Below, piece after piece: positions 1 to 12,527 of a stretch of 64,000 nucleotides of DNA. Origin of the DNA: Lantana camara. Its lineage: Eukaryota; Streptophyta; Magnoliopsida; Lamiales; Verbenaceae. Position 1 is the stretch's first letter, and the number at the start of each line of letters is the position of its first letter. The position numbers and the translations under genes are program-made. The DNA is taken from assembly GCA_037501455.1 (NCBI GenBank), contig CM074865.1, forward strand, positions 32,470,501-32,534,500. Reading direction: 5' to 3'. A model generated the notes under the pieces. That model ran no database searches and was not told where the DNA came from. It saw only the letters and a program-made list of their open reading frames with translations.

Positions 1-1124
1 AGGTGATGTCATGGGTGATGTCATATTTGATAAAAATAATTATAAAATAATATAAAATTTATTCAAGAGTCGAGGGGCGAGAACTTGAAATGGTAAAATA
101 ATGAAAGAATGAGTGAAAAATAAGCTTCGTTATGATTATAAATGTGGAATGTTTAGGTTTTTCGTTTACAAGTCATGAACGTTAAAGATGATGAAAATCA
201 TGATAAAATTATATAAACGAAGCTATGATGAAGTTTAAAGGTTGGAAAAATTATGATAGTTTAGAGAAAAATTCAAGAAACGTTTTAAGTATAATTTTGA
301 ATATTGAATGAAAGCTAATTATTTAAAATAAAATGACAATTTTTAAAAAGGAAAATATTTATAAAATATGCTACGGTTGGAATCAAGTTTTGGTAAATGT
401 ATGAAAATTCATAAAATAATTCAAGGATCGTTTTGACTATGATATTGAATATCAAAAAGTGTACGGATAAAAAATTGTTTACGGTAAGAATAGTAACTAG
501 GGTTTTGAAGTGATTTTCGATAATACATGAGTTAGAATAGGAATTAGGGTTTGTGGATGATATCAAAATTCTCGAAATGATTCAAGGATTCATTTGACTA
601 TGATATTTGATAGGAAAAAGTGTTCCGACAAATTCCTAATTGTATGGAATGAATAGTATTCAAGGGACCTAATGGTAATTTTGATCAACAATTTTTGTAA
701 AGAGTTTTGGGTCATGGAAAGCATATATAAGCGATGGAAAATATAAGTTTAATACCTCTGAGGTTCTACGAATGAGATAAGAGGATATGGTTTAGTGGAT
801 AAACAATGACATGGGGATAAAATCGTAACTCTGATGTTAAATTTCCAAAAATGATTTTAGAATAAGAGATGTGAGTTAAGGTATTCAAGAGATACAAATT
901 TGAGTTTTTAGTATTCTATTGAGGGAATAGAGACTCGGAAATGAATAGTAATATGGAGTTTTAGATGAGATATCTCCAAAAGTCACACAATAGCACGTAA
1001 GAACAACTTAAAACACATAGAAATGTGATGCATGAAGAACATTTAACGGATCAAAGTCTATAAACGCTTTCACTTTCTTTCAAGGTTTACCAATTCCAAC
1101 TAGGCCCTGTTTAGGGCTGTTACA
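1..1124 (-). repeat. Chromovirus LTR remnant (H family, U3 end)
   Basis: The right edge reads GGGCTGTTACA, the same terminus as the intact LTR that ends at 56543, so this is the U3 end of a related LTR whose sense strand is minus. The rest aligns only loosely with 55400-56543: both contain scattered GAATAGT words and similar AT-rich text, so it is an older or different subfamily member. It abuts copia sequence at 1125, where CTGAA corresponds to CTAAA in the second copia element. This suggests insertion into copia 1, but the left partner lies outside the window and no duplication can be confirmed. No open frame here looks coding. Confidence 0.7.
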
Positions 1125-1746
1125 CTGAACAGTGGAAAGAAGCAATGAAATCCGAAATGGATTCCATGTACTCTAACCAAGTTTGGACCTTGGTTGATCC
1201 ACCTGATGAGATCAGGCCCATAGGGTGCCAATGGATATGTAAGTGCAAGCTTGGAGTAGATGGAAGTGTGGAAACCTTTAAAGCAAGATTAGTTGCTAAA
1301 GGTTTCACTCAAAGACCAGGTGTAGACTTTGATGAAACCTTCTCCCCGGTTGCAATGCAAAAATCCATTAGGATATTGCTTGCCATTACAGCATATTATG
1401 ATTATGAAATATGACAAATGGATGTGAAAACTGCCTTTACATTCAGTGGGAGCGAACAAAAGGCTTGTAAGCTCCAACGTTCAATCTACGGATTGAAACA
1501 AGCGTCTAGGAATTGGAACATTCGATTTGATGAAGCAGTCAAATCATTTGGCTTTATTCAAAATCCGAATGAATCCTGCGTGTACAAGAAAGAATTGGAA
1601 ACCTCGGTTTAATTTCTGATACTTTATGTAGATGACATCCTTCACATTGGGAATGCGAAGGATGGCATGAAAGTAATAAAGTCTTGGTTATTGAACCAAT
1701 TTGAGATGAAGGATCTTGGTGATGCATCCTACATTCTCGGTATAAA
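1125..1746 (+). pseudogene. Ty1/copia pol fragment, reverse transcriptase part (copia 1)
   Basis: The translation matches the reverse transcriptase of copia 2 (from 45205) almost residue for residue: EAMKSEMDSMYSNQVW, then LVAKGFTQRPGVDFDETFSP, then the YVDD catalytic motif at 1625-1636. It is broken in several ways. TGA at 1412-1414 replaces a TGG codon kept in copia 2. TAA at 1610-1612 replaces CAA. Seventeen codons (51 bp) are missing near 1440, between the MDVKTAF motif and FSGSEQK. The frame is then cut by solo LTR A. Everything upstream (gag, protease, integrase) is absent because another LTR abuts at 1124. Confidence 0.9.
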
Positions 1747-3077
1747 TGTAGCACCCACGATGATAGGCGCCACATCCCCCGCACTACAAGTCTAGTCTAC
1801 ACGTGAAATGGGTAATCCAAGCATGAACCGAACTCATAGCGAACGGGAGACAAAATAAAAATATCCTAGCTAGGCGGAATCTAACCCTGTACCAAATGAA
1901 TCATAACGTCCAACATAGTGCTGAAGTAATAATCCCATGGATGAATTCCAATAATAGCTCCAAACTTAAAAACATTTCATAACATAATTAAGTTCCAACA
2001 CACGTCCTAACAACGGGTTCAACTAAGCATGCAACCTGTCCCGAGTCCATAATCAAGAATCATAAATGGCACACAGGCCCGAATACATAAGGAGATGTAA
2101 TTAATCGTAACAATATATAATGGGACTCGAGTGTACACGTGTGACTCGACAAGAGGCTTAAAACATGACCTCTGCCTAGCCCAAACCTGCAAGAACTGAA
2201 AAGTGGGGAAGAGGGGTCAGTCTCTAGAAGACTGAGTGAGCAGGAGCGATATATGTATATATAAAAACATGCACATGCAAGTCATAAACCCCAAGCAAGG
2301 TTTTATTTAAAATTAGTTCCGAAAAGGGCAAGAGAATAACTAAGCAATGCTCGGACTTTACAACTTATCATATTAAATTCATTAAGTTCATAATTCATAC
2401 ATAAATATAAAGGCTCGGTGAGTGAGCGTGCATTATCTCCAAGCAAACTCCTACCGTGTACGACAAATATCATTAATACATTAAATAGGTGATCATGCAA
2501 TATATCATAATACACACAGATCATATATCATATCATAAGACATAGTCGTTTGGGCAATCCGTGTCCCGGCCTTCCCGCACGGTGCATATCAATCATAACA
2601 TAACCATAATCATAAAATAAGTTCCAACCTTCTTCCTCCGGGTGGTGGACGGGTTAGCAAGACCCGACCACCGGTCCATACATAAGCCAATGGGGGTACA
2701 TGAATCCCCCTAGGGCACTCAGCTCCCATTCCCCGCTAAACCTCCTAGCGAGGGCTGGTATCACCGTAAATGTGGTGGGACTAGTACAAGGGATCCCCGT
2801 CGGCCCTTGCCTCCCCGGATAGCCACTTGCACTAAGTCCCTGGGCCCATGTATTCATAATCATATTCTCGCCAAAATATTTGATTCATAAGAACGTATCA
2901 TATTTCATAAGAAACATAACATATTTCATAATTCATTAGAGAAGGGTTTACTCGATCACAATTTACTCGAGGACTCTACTTTAAAAATATCATATATATA
3001 TTCATAAGGTTTTGGCCAAAGCTTTTCACATAAGGGTTGTAGGGTTTGTTACATAGCTAAAACAAAAACACCCTCAC

Positions 3078-3142
3078 CTGGAATACCACGAGACAAGAGA
3101 CATGAGCAATACGGGTCCCTATTCAATTCGAAAGTCTCCGCC
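3078..3142 (-). other. Candidate leader exon 2 in LTR A
   Basis: On the minus strand a CGTTTCCAG acceptor precedes this 65 bp segment and CCAG|GTGAGGGTG follows it. The same placement and size recur in seven other LTRs of the window. No reading frame is evident. The exon status is inferred from splice-site text only. Confidence 0.5.
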
Positions 3143-4272
3143 CTGGAAACGAACTGTACAAGAGAAGGAACAATGTGTACTCGTGAGAATTGACTCAATA
3201 TGAAACCACATAGACACACGTCGTGTTATGCACATGATATGAGATGCATAAGAAGCATGAATCGTGTGATGGGGTCATATAATCAAGTAATTCAATCAAA
3301 ACGTTCAATATATGGTGGTTTCATATTCATATGTTTCATATCTTTCATATTTTGTATTAAATCGAGCCATAAGCTTCATACATTAATCATAACTCATACT
3401 ATAACATATTTACAATGCATGCAAGTCATAAATGAAGTGAGAAGTTATCATATGACGCCGACAAACGGAGGAACAAATCATGCATGCAAGCTAGAGAGCA
3501 TTTTAAGGCATATTGGATCATAATTCACAAAATGTTTAACAAATTCACATTATGATTTCATAATATACAAGTTAACACATAATGTAACATATTAACAAAA
3601 TATATAAGTCATGGAAGAAACTATACACAACATACAAAACACTTAAACGAAGCAAACCATTCATGCAGGCTTAAAAGTGGCACATAACCATTCATGTTGT
3701 CATTTCACGTTTACACATTGGATTCACAATATAAAATCCATAATCATAACAAATTATATCACATATTAACAATTAATCAAGCATATAATTCATTCAAGTC
3801 ACATATGGAGTCCGAGCGAGTAGAAGGAAAGCAAGAAAATGGATTGAGTAAGATTAGGTGAGAGCTGACAGTTTCTGGAATGCACAAGCTGTAAAGAATT
3901 GAACATATTTTGAGTTATAGAAATTGGAATTAGGTTTTGTTTCTTGGATAAGAAACTAGACACATAGAACTTTCAAATGATATATGGCCCAAAACGTGGT
4001 TCAAAGCGATAAGGAAATGGCGAGGTTCCGAAGTTGGGTGAGTGCAGTGTTCCGATGAAGTGGCGACATAATTTTCAAACTATCATAACTCAGAAATGAG
4101 AAACGATATTAAGGTGATTCCAATTATAGCTGTTAGTATACTTGACTAGGTTTCCAACGGCTCAAAAATCAGGTCATTCGGAGTTCGGATGAGGGAGTAC
4201 CCGGCCGGGGAAAATACAAGGCAAAATCTACTCGGCCGGGAAGAAAGGAGTGCAGAAACCCTTCTACACAAA

Positions 4273-4321
4273 ACTACCCACCCGGGTAGTTTTTAGTACA
4301 AAAACTACCCGCCCGGGTAGT
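4273..4321. repeat. Paired 18 bp near-palindromes, LTR A
   Basis: Two 18-mers, ACTACCCACCCGGGTAGT (4273-4290) and ACTACCCGCCCGGGTAGT (4304-4321), start 31 bp apart. Each has 8 bp arms or close to it. CCGGCCGGGG and CTCGGCCGGG nearby (4201-4240) extend the GC-rich patch in otherwise AT-rich DNA. They lie about 350 nt past the candidate first donor in sense orientation. Confidence 0.7.
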
Positions 4322-5308
4322 CCTCCTGGCCGAGAAGAAGAAGCAAAACAGGGGGTTATGCGTGGAGGGAAGAAAGGGGGAAAAATCCCAACCAAAACTC
4401 AACCCAATTCACTTAAAACATGTAATATATCGTGTAGGAATGTCAACTACAAGTTCAGAACAAATTAAAACACATTAATTCACAAACCCACACATATACA
4501 CATATATACATACACATATTCTTGCTTCAAGAATACCAACAATCAAGTATATGATTCATAAATCTTCATGTATTCAAGCATATACACACAAAGATTCAAG
4601 TTATAAAGCAAGAATCATATATTTACCAAAAATCCACATATATATAAATATATACATACATATATAAACACAAACCTTGGAAAAGAAGGAGGAGAAGATT
4701 AAGGGAGAGGATAGAGCTTGAATTCTTGCTTGAAAATGGAAGAAATCTCCTTGGCTCCTTGCTTGCTTGATGGCTCGATCAAATGGGGAAGGAATGAGGA
4801 GTTGGAAACCCTTGTTTGTTAGGAGATAATGAATGAAAAAGAACGAGTTAGTGGAAAGGGGTGTGTGGATCGTATAATATGAGAGGGGAAAGGGAGGAAA
4901 TTGCATTTTGGTCCTTCAAGAAGTTAAGTGCTTGAATTAGGCCCCCAAGTGTTGTTAGGTGAGTAATTGGGTCCAATTTAAAGCTCAATTGAGTTTAAGG
5001 ATTTCATATAATTTCAAATAAGTGCATAAATGAAATAAAACATTAATTAGGAAGTATACAAGTAGTAAATGAATTTAAATAACATAATGAAAGATCACCT
5101 AATCATATAGAGATCACGTAATGATAATTAATTCAAGAATATCCAAGCGGCACTTAAAGCACATAAAAATCACATAGTAGCAATTAATTCAACAAATTAA
5201 TAAATTAAATAATCACTTAGCAATTAAAACTCATATAAGTCACATAACTCTCGGTCTAAACCCACTCGTGACGTCATACCTGTATGGCCAAAAAGTCGGG
5301 GCGTTACA

Positions 5309-6178
5309 ATAAAGATCTATCGGGATAGATCTAGGAGATTGTTAGAATTATCACAGTCAGTTTACATAGACAAAATACTAAACAGATTTAGTATGGAAGA
5401 ATCCAAACGTGGAAAACTTCCAATGGGTCAAGGAACAGTTATTTCGAAGAAGCTGTGTCCCAAGACTGAACTTGAAAAGTCCAGGATGTCCAAAATTCCT
5501 TATGCATCAGCTATAGGAAGCATACTGCATGCGATGTTATGTACTCGACCGGATGTGGCTTATGCACTTAGCGTGACTAGCCGATTCCAATCTGACCCTG
5601 GTGAAGGTCACTGGACTGCTGTAAAGAACATCCTTAAGTACTTGCGAAGAACTAAGGATTTGTTCTTGGTTTACGGAGGCCAGTAAGATCTTGGTATTAG
5701 AGGATACTGTGAAGCAAGCTTTGCATCAGACATGGATGACTTTAAATCCATGTCAGGATACATATTCTGCCTGAACGGCGGAGCAATGAGTTGGAAAAGT
5801 TCCAAACAAGCGACCACTACAGATTCGACCACTGAGGCTGAATACTTAGCTCCAAACGACGCAACTAAGAAAGGTGTTTGGGTAAGAAACTTCATCCATG
5901 AGTTGGGTGTAGTTCCTAGCATTAAAGACCCCGTTACAGTGTTTTGTGACAACACCGGGATGGTTGCTCAAGCAAGAGAACCAAGATCTCACCAAAGGAC
6001 TAAGCACATTTTGAGGAAATATAACTTAATTCGTGATATCATCAAGAGAGGAGATATGCAAATTGAAAGGGTCACATCGACAGAAAACATGGCAGATCCA
6101 CTTACTAAAGCCCTTAGTCAACAGGCTTTTGAAGGACATCTTCAGAAGATGGGTCTTAGATTAGCTCCTGAGTGGCTT
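5309..6178 (+). pseudogene. Ty1/copia pol fragment, connection and RNase H part (copia 1)
   Basis: This continues copia 1 directly after solo LTR A. It shows KIYRDRS, the SQSVYIDKIL block, PYASAIGS, RPDVAYALSVTSRFQSDPGE, the RNase H region with TEAEY, and the C-terminal DPLTKALSQQ and PEWL. TAA at 5684-5686 interrupts the frame where copia 2 has CAG. The normal terminal TGA, present in copia 2 at 46739-46741, is TCA here at 6179-6181, so the frame would run on into the LTR. A polypurine tract AAGTGGGAGA follows immediately. The product would have been the polymerase of a copia retrotransposon; it is dead here. Confidence 0.9.
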
Positions 6179-6187
6179 TCACGGGCA

Positions 6188-6197
6188 AGTGGGAGAT
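6188..6197 (+). other. Polypurine tract of copia 1
   Basis: AAGTGGGAGA sits directly before the LTR start TGTTAGGAATAG, identical in text and position to the tract before 46758. It is the expected primer for plus-strand DNA synthesis. Confidence 0.8.
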
Positions 6198-8212
6198 TGT
6201 TAGGAATAGTGCCCTTAAAGCAGATGTTTGCTTTACTATTTCCTTGTAAAATCACAAACAGTCTTTGAATAATAAACGAGATGATGTTGTTCATAGGCAA
6301 TCACTTCTCTATGTGCTTACTTATGTCTGTTTGGGTTGACTGTGTTTTGCATGTATTGAACTCCCCTAATCCGATGAGGCCGTTAAGAACTTTGTCGTTA
6401 TGGGAATGGCACATGAACAAGTTCTTAACTCCATATGTGAGGATTCAAAACCTCTCCAAGTCAATAAGTCCGATAGACAGTGGGTGTTTTGACCTTGACT
6501 CTGCTGAGACTTGCTTATGTGATTATATCCTTTTGAAGGATCACTCAATTTCATGGAGTGATAAGTGCATACGTTGATGCGTTCATAATACATAAGGGTG
6601 ATTGTTACAAGAACTTCCATCACTGAGATATCCCACATGAGAACATTCCTAAATGGGAAAGGGAGTTTCCTGAAACTTCCAGAGTAGGAAATATCTCACA
6701 GGTCAATGACGTGATTCATTAATCCTTAGACTTGAGATTCTGTAATGTCTCATATGAGTTAAATCTGTAATCTTTGATATAGGCTCAAAAGGGTGTCGCC
6801 ATATCGACACCTGAACCACGGCCTATGTTGGGATTACACAAGTGGCATATGTAGAATTAGTAGAATCGATAAAGGACCTACCCTTGTTAAGAACAAGAAT
6901 GATCTCTCACTGATTGAGTTGTTCGTGGTGCATTAAACTTTAAATCCTTAGCCAAGGTGGATAAAAGATCAAGATATCTAGAAAATGGGGTTTTCTAGGA
7001 TTGAGATTGAAATGGATATGAAACGAACTTAACTTTAAAGATCAAGAATATTTGGGCTCTGAGGATATTCCCATGCCTTAGTTCTTGATTGAGAGATGGA
7101 GTTGTAGGAGGATCGTATTTCACTGATTGTCATTGACTGAAAGGTTCTTCGATTCATTTCGTTATTCGGCTAGGGGTCACACACCCATTGCTAGATTACG
7201 GTAGTGTGATCTGTGAAGTGATTAATTAAGTAGGAAATTAATTAATTACTGTCACTGCTAATCGAATAATGAACCTACAGGGTCACACACAAATGCCAGA
7301 ACACGAGGGCTATGGTAGGATGTTAATATGATTAATCAAGGATCAAAATAGTTGATCGAAATGGGCATGAAACGAGGTTGATGCCACGTGTCAAGTACAT
7401 GTGGTTCCACTGTCACGCGGCCAACATGGCTACCACATGTCACATACAAGTGGCTTCACATTTCGTGTGATTTATTTCATACGTGAATTCTTTTCTAGAA
7501 TTAATTGATTAAATTGTAATTAATTAATTTTAGTCTTTTAATTAATTTTGAAATAATTGTTAAGACTATTCTCAAATAAACTTAACCCAATAAATAATTA
7601 ATTGGGAATTAATTAATTTATTGAATATTGACTTTTAACTTTTAGGAAAGTTGAAAAGTCCAACTTCCTATTGTTGGAGACAGAAGTCTTCTCTTGCTAG
7701 ACTTGGAGAATAAGTTAAGACCTTATTATTCCAATTAAATTAAATAATCAAATGAGTTAATTAGTGAGCAAGAAAAGAAGCCCACTAGGTTTAGGGAAAC
7801 CCTAAGTGGTTCGAACACCCTAGTATTTATACTAGTGGTGGTGCTCCCCTTATTCTTTAGACCAACACTCATGAAGTGTTATGTTTTTTCGAAAAATAAA
7901 AGAAAAGTTTTCAAAGCAAAAATCCTAGCCTTAACACAAGCCATAGAACTAGCATTCTCACTCGCTTGATCGTGTTCTAGGTCTAGTGTGGATACGCTTT
8001 GGAGGATCGCTGCTTTGGGATCTAATCGAAGGTCGTTCGAGGGACTTCCCGCTTGAAGGTGTTCGTTAGGTGGTAACGACATCACTAGAAAGCTTCTAAC
8101 TTCGTAAGTTTCTAAAACACCCAACGTTACAGTACGAAAATTGCAAGACAATGATTAAACTTTTGGAAAAATTTTAAACTTCCGCTGCTTAACGCTTTCG
8201 TGTTTTCCACTA
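6198..8212 (+). repeat. 3' LTR of copia 1
   Basis: It begins TGTTAGGAATAGTGCCC directly after the polypurine tract and aligns along its whole length (about 2.0 kb) with the copia 2 LTR at 46758-48776, including the CCTAGTATTTATACTAGTGG stretch near 7815 that may be the TATA region. The right end is worn: TTTTCCAC followed by TAATAATG instead of TTTTCCAACA, so the edge is uncertain by a few bases. The ORF that could be drawn antisense at 7879-8151 lies inside the LTR and is not considered coding. Confidence 0.88.
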
Positions 8213-9073
8213 ATAATGAGAGCTCCACTAATCTCGATAATAAAGCTAAGTTCATTTCATATCCATTTGATCTCAATCCAAGAAACCCTTTTCTTGATGT
8301 CTTGATCCACTACCTCGGCCGAGGGTTTAGGATGACATATGAAAGACTTATGCAATAAGAGATCTTCTTGCATTAAAGCAAGTATAAGTCATTTGTTGAT
8401 TATCATATACTTCCATGTGCTACTTGTGTAGCCTCAGCATAAGCCTTGAATCAGTTGTCTCGTGAGACATCCTTTAAAGCTTATACCAAAGACTGCAAAG
8501 TTAGCCCACAAAGCATCAATGGAATCTCAAGTCAAAGGATTACTTTACTCACGTTATTGACCTGTTAGATATTTCCTAATCTGGAAGTTTCTTCTTCCTG
8601 AAGTGGAAACTTCCTTTCCCATTTAGGAATCTTCTCACGCGGGACACCTCTGTGTACCGGTTCGAATAACGAGCACCCTCATGTATTACGTACGCATCAA
8701 CTTATGTACTTTACACCCCATGAAACAGGATGATCCTTCTTAGGGATGCAATCCCACGAGCAAGTCTCAATCAAGCCTAATCAACATCCCACTATTTGTT
8801 GGACTCATCGACTTAGATTGGTCTCTAATCCGCCTTTGAGTTAAGGCTTGTTTCATATGTCATTCACCTAATGACACAGTCCCTAACGACCATATGGATT
8901 AGGGGAATTCTAATACATGCGCACGTAATGGAAATACACAAAACATATTGCATAGAAAGGAGTGTTTGCCTATGATAATAATCAATCGTATATTATCCAA
9001 AGATTGTTTGTGACATAAGGAAAGTTCCAAAGCAAATTATGACTAATAGGCTTTCTAGGGCACTACTCCCAAC
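8213..9073 (-). repeat. Inverted, truncated copia-type LTR
   Basis: The reverse complement starts TGTTGGGAGTAGTGCCC and resembles the first ~860 bp of the copia LTRs (CTTTGGATAATAT, TTAGGGACTG, TTTCATATGT equivalents). It is clearly a different subfamily. It stops within the LTR at about 8213, where it meets the copia 1 LTR head-on. No target duplication was found, so the junction may be a deletion or a rearrangement. Confidence 0.75.
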
Positions 9074-9349
9074 ATTATATCCTTGAATAGTATTACATCT
9101 TATAACTTAAGATAGAATAGTGCTTTATAATTTTATGTTATGCTTTAATTAGACTTATTAACCTTAGGTTATACCTTTAATCTAGATTACACTTGCTTAT
9201 AACAACAAGAACTTCAACTATAGGTTATAATCAAGATCATAATTTACTTAGGTGTCTGTGTGTGCATGCCGTGTGCATGTGCGTGCATGCCGTGCCTCTG
9301 TGTGTATGTATAGTATAATTTTTTGACCCGACCCTTTGACCAAACATGT

Positions 9350-9395
9350 GAATAGTAACCTTGAATAGTGAAATTGAATAGTACTTTTGAATAGT
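9350..9395 (+). repeat. Four GAATAGT words at 13 bp intervals
   Basis: GAATAGT occurs at 9350, 9363, 9376 and 9389, exactly 13 bp apart. The same array, with the same period, is at 54497-54542 on the minus strand of LTR H. Confidence 0.85.
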
Positions 9396-9746
9396 AAAAA
9401 TGAAATAAAATTGGGCTTTTTAATTAGACATTTGCACTTAGGGTTTTCAAATTCGGGGTCTAAAATATCTTTTCAAAATATGTTTCCTTTTATGGAATAG
9501 TTTTGTAACCTTAGGGTTTATGTTAGGATTCATAATTTGATTAATTCCTAATTGGTTATATTAAGATCATAGTCTCACGTTTAAGAACAACTCATTTTAT
9601 CCTTTTCTCTTAAGTGTTACCTTATCCTAATTCCTTAAATGGTCTTACTCTCTTGTGTTACCTACTCTTACTTTATTGATAGCATTCATATGCATCATTA
9701 TAGAAGTGGGTTTTAGTTCTTAAGCTCACTAGTACACCATTTACAG

Positions 9747-9815
9747 GAGTTAAGGTTGAGCACTGGTATCCCAGGGCACTGAGTAATCTATCTATCTACC
9801 TACTGTTACTACCAG
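9747..9815 (+). other. Candidate leader exon 2 in LTR I
   Basis: CCATTTACAG ends at 9746 and the donor CCAG|GTAAGG begins at 9816. The length of 69 bp is identical to the counterpart in LTR H (54060-54128), and both start GAGTTAA. Inferred from splice-site text and conservation only. Confidence 0.5.
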
Positions 9816-10893
9816 GTAAGGTTAAACTATTTCAACTGGAACCATGATTATACTTATAGTACCAAGTGTTTTCAAAACCAACACCTAGTTCTTTCAAAAC
9901 CTTATTTTAAATTATTCCCTTATCGGGACAACTCTTTCTTGGGTCGAACTACTTCAATGTTCTTCATTGATCCAAACCTATTACATTCATTGTTCAAAAA
10001 TATTTCATCTATTATTCAAAGTTATCACATTTATAGTTCAAAATCATTATCCCTATTATTCACACTTATCGCATCTATTATTCAAGTCATTCGTTGACAT
10101 TATCGTTATAATCGAGCATGCGGAGTTACTTCGAATGGTCATTCATTCAAATACAAGCATTATTGTTATCATTATAGGCCCAGCGGTTAATTGTAGAAGT
10201 GACAGTCAGGAGGTGAGCACCAACGACCATCACTAATACCGGTCGTCAAACTAGGCAATTGATACTGATTTTAATCGGAGGTTGGTTAAATCAGGACAAT
10301 TGTCGGGAAAGGACCACAAATTTTTTTCCCATTTATCGTTATTAGTCGCCTAGGGGTAGCTCCCCGAAGTGACACCGGAGTAGGGTGATGCATGTTTGTA
10401 TGCTTAAGGTGTTATTGATCTCGGTCCAATACCACTTATCGTCATCGTTTTCAGGAGTTAAGGATAAAGAAGCCTAGCTTGATGGAATTATTTTTTACAA
10501 ATATTGGTTCATGTCTTTCAAATTTTATCCATACCCTTATCCTGTTTTATGAAATTACATGAACCAATCATATCATTGTGTGTGTGTGTGTGACATAATT
10601 GTTTTCAAATTAAACATTTTTAGAAAACCTTTATCTTTCAAGCAATCCCTTTTAAATTAAACTCTTATGGTTTGAGTATCGCTTTAAAATCTTACCTTTC
10701 AAGTACTTTCTTTAATGTTATCCCTCACTGAGTCACTTTGACTAATACCTCTCCCGTTGTCTGGCCTCGTGGCTTCAGATCTTGCAACAACGTTCTAGAG
10801 GTATCTTGAAGCTCCAGAATGTCTATTTTATTTAAGTCAAGACTTTATATTATTAATCTATTTTGTGTCCTGCATATGTTTATGGCTGCATAT

Positions 10894-11475
10894 ATTCCTA
10901 GCTTTATTAGTATTTGTATTATTGACACTGCTATTTATACTTTGCTCCCATGGTATTGTCCATCAATTATAGTGAGAGAGTAATTAATTAATAATGGTAC
11001 TAATTAATGCTTAATTATTTACCTATTGAGAATAGATGTTAAAGAGTTAACATTAATTTAAGTAAGTGTATTTAAATTAATTGAGCTTAAAATTTAATTA
11101 TGAGTAATTAATTTTTTTTTTTATCCACCGATTTAATTAGATGTCGGGTTTGTGATTTAGTTAATGTAATTAAATAAAGTCCATTAATTAAAAAGGGATG
11201 TTAGGTTTTTAATTTAAATAGAAGAAATTAAATTAAAGCCCACCACATTTACTAGCCCATAGGTTTTCTAACCTAGGGTTATGCATTTAAGTAGATTTCT
11301 GAGAAGAGATCATAACGATCATATTTTTCTTCTTTCCTACTTTCTCACCAAGTCTTCTCTCTTCTCTAAATATCGTATTGAGAATACTATTGGATAATCA
11401 GTATTCAATTAGTATTGTAGTGTGCTAATTGAGTAATTGTTCGATTACGGGTTGTGGACTACCTTAGAGGAATTC
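10894..11475. other. Unassigned AT-rich repeat remnant
   Basis: No gene is visible. The TTAATTAATTA-rich text and the phrase AAGCCCACCACATTTACTAG resemble the middle and 3' part of the copia LTRs (compare AAGAAGCCCACTAGG near 7775), so a worn copia LTR tail is possible. It ends where chromovirus LTR B begins at 11476. Confidence 0.35.
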
Positions 11476-11996
11476 TGTAGCGCCCGAGCGCGTGACGCCA
11501 CATCCCCCGCACTAAGACCCGACTCGTATATGAAATGATTAATCCATACACGTGCCAGATCAAAGTGAACGGGGACACAACTCACTCGTTATGTTAGGTG
11601 GGAGCTAAACTTCGAAACCAAATAGGCAAATCCACCAAAATAAATGAATGAGCGGAAGCAGAACATAAGATCAATCACAATATAAGCAGTAAGTAAAGGG
11701 TTCAACTAGCAGATACCTAGTCCCAAAATTTGAAAAAATATAAACATATCAATTTACACAATCCTTGTACAACTCATTCAATTTAAAATATGCATGTGAA
11801 GTGACTCAGACTTAACCACAAGACTCGATAGACTCGAATTCCCGCCTAGCACTCCGACACCTGCAAAAGAAAACTGAAACAAAGTCGGGTCCAGTCTTTA
11901 GGAGACTAGTGAGTATAAAATATGGGCTTAATACATAAATAGTTTAGAATTAAACACCTACACATGCAAGTCATAATCCCGTATGGGTTTTGAAAC
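11476..11996 (-). repeat. Chromovirus LTR B, 3'-terminal part
   Basis: It begins TGTAGCGCCC, matching the 3' termini (plus-strand view) of LTRs A and F. The G-run block is at 11498-11513, 22 bp from the terminus. The sense-strand acceptor TTTTGCAG is at 11861-11862. GCTAGGCGGGA at 11840-11850 and its partial complement at 11593-11603 match the exon-3 stem of the other LTRs. The LTR is then interrupted by solo LTR E and resumes at 14913. Confidence 0.75.
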
Positions 11997-12519
11997 TTTG
12001 ACGCCCCGTCTGATAGATCGTACAGGTATGCGCCACGAGAGAGTTTACCTTACGCACTTATGTGATTTAATTTCCTTTCTATGTGTTTAATTCCAACTTT
12101 GACTGAAAATGTGACTTAGTTAACTAAATTGCAAAATTTTAAAATATAAATTCTTGCATGACGATTTAAGATTTGAAACTTGGGTGAATTTAAATTAATT
12201 GTTGGAGTTGGATTTAAATAGGACTTAGACCTATTGGTGTGTTTGGGCCTAACTCGAGTTAGGTGAGTTTGGGTCATTCGAGACTAATATGAGCTCGGGA
12301 ATTCGAATCCGAATTTCGACACCGCCATTGGAATTGATACGGTGATTCGGGTCCAACGGAATTTACTTTATATTTTTTGAAAACCGTTTAGACCTTAAAC
12401 CTTTTAATTTTGACTTATTGGGCTGAAAGTCATTTATTTGAGCCCAAATCCTATTAAATCCTTTAGCCTCATATTATATCTTGGAAACCCTAACCTTGAC
12501 CCAAAACTATTAGCCACCA

Positions 12520-12527
12520 TATAAATA
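12520..12527 (+). promoter_or_regulatory. TATA box of LTR E
   Basis: TATAAATA lies about 150 bp upstream of the candidate donor at 12674 and about 520 bp from the LTR 5' end, suitable for the U3 promoter. Confidence 0.6.

Larger units (their letters stand above)
1747..5308 (-). mobile_element. Solo LTR A of a chromovirus-type retrotransposon
   Basis: The element starts TGTAGCACCC and ends GGGGCGTTACA, and is flanked by ATAAA at 1742-1746 and 5309-5313. Removing it rejoins the copia 1 frame exactly (ILG-IK-IYRDRS), so the insertion is unambiguous. At 3562 bp with no primer site, polypurine tract or gag-pol, it is a single LTR left by LTR-LTR recombination. The sense strand is minus. Sense features: TGACGTCA 32 bp inside the 5' terminus (5269-5276), a candidate donor at 4674-4675, near-palindromes at 4273-4321, a candidate 65 bp exon at 3078-3142, a second acceptor at 2187-2188, GCTAGGCAGA (2171-2180) with its near-complement at 1869-1878, and the G-run block at 1770-1785, 23 bp from the 3' terminus. 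Confidence 0.92.
9074..10893 (+). repeat. Truncated chromovirus LTR I (H family, sense strand plus)
   Basis: Read forward, this follows the minus strand of LTR H from about 54830 down to about 52770. Shared landmarks are the TCTAGATTACAC region, the CA/TG-rich stretch near 9260-9310, GACCCGACCCTTTGAC, the four-copy GAATAGT array, the exon-like segment at 9747-9815, the GTAGCTCCCCGAAGTGACACCGG region, and TTCAG|ATCTTGCA near 10780. Both ends are missing. It is much more diverged than the two H LTRs are from each other, so it is an older member. It also holds a short TG microsatellite at about 10577-10592. Confidence 0.78.
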
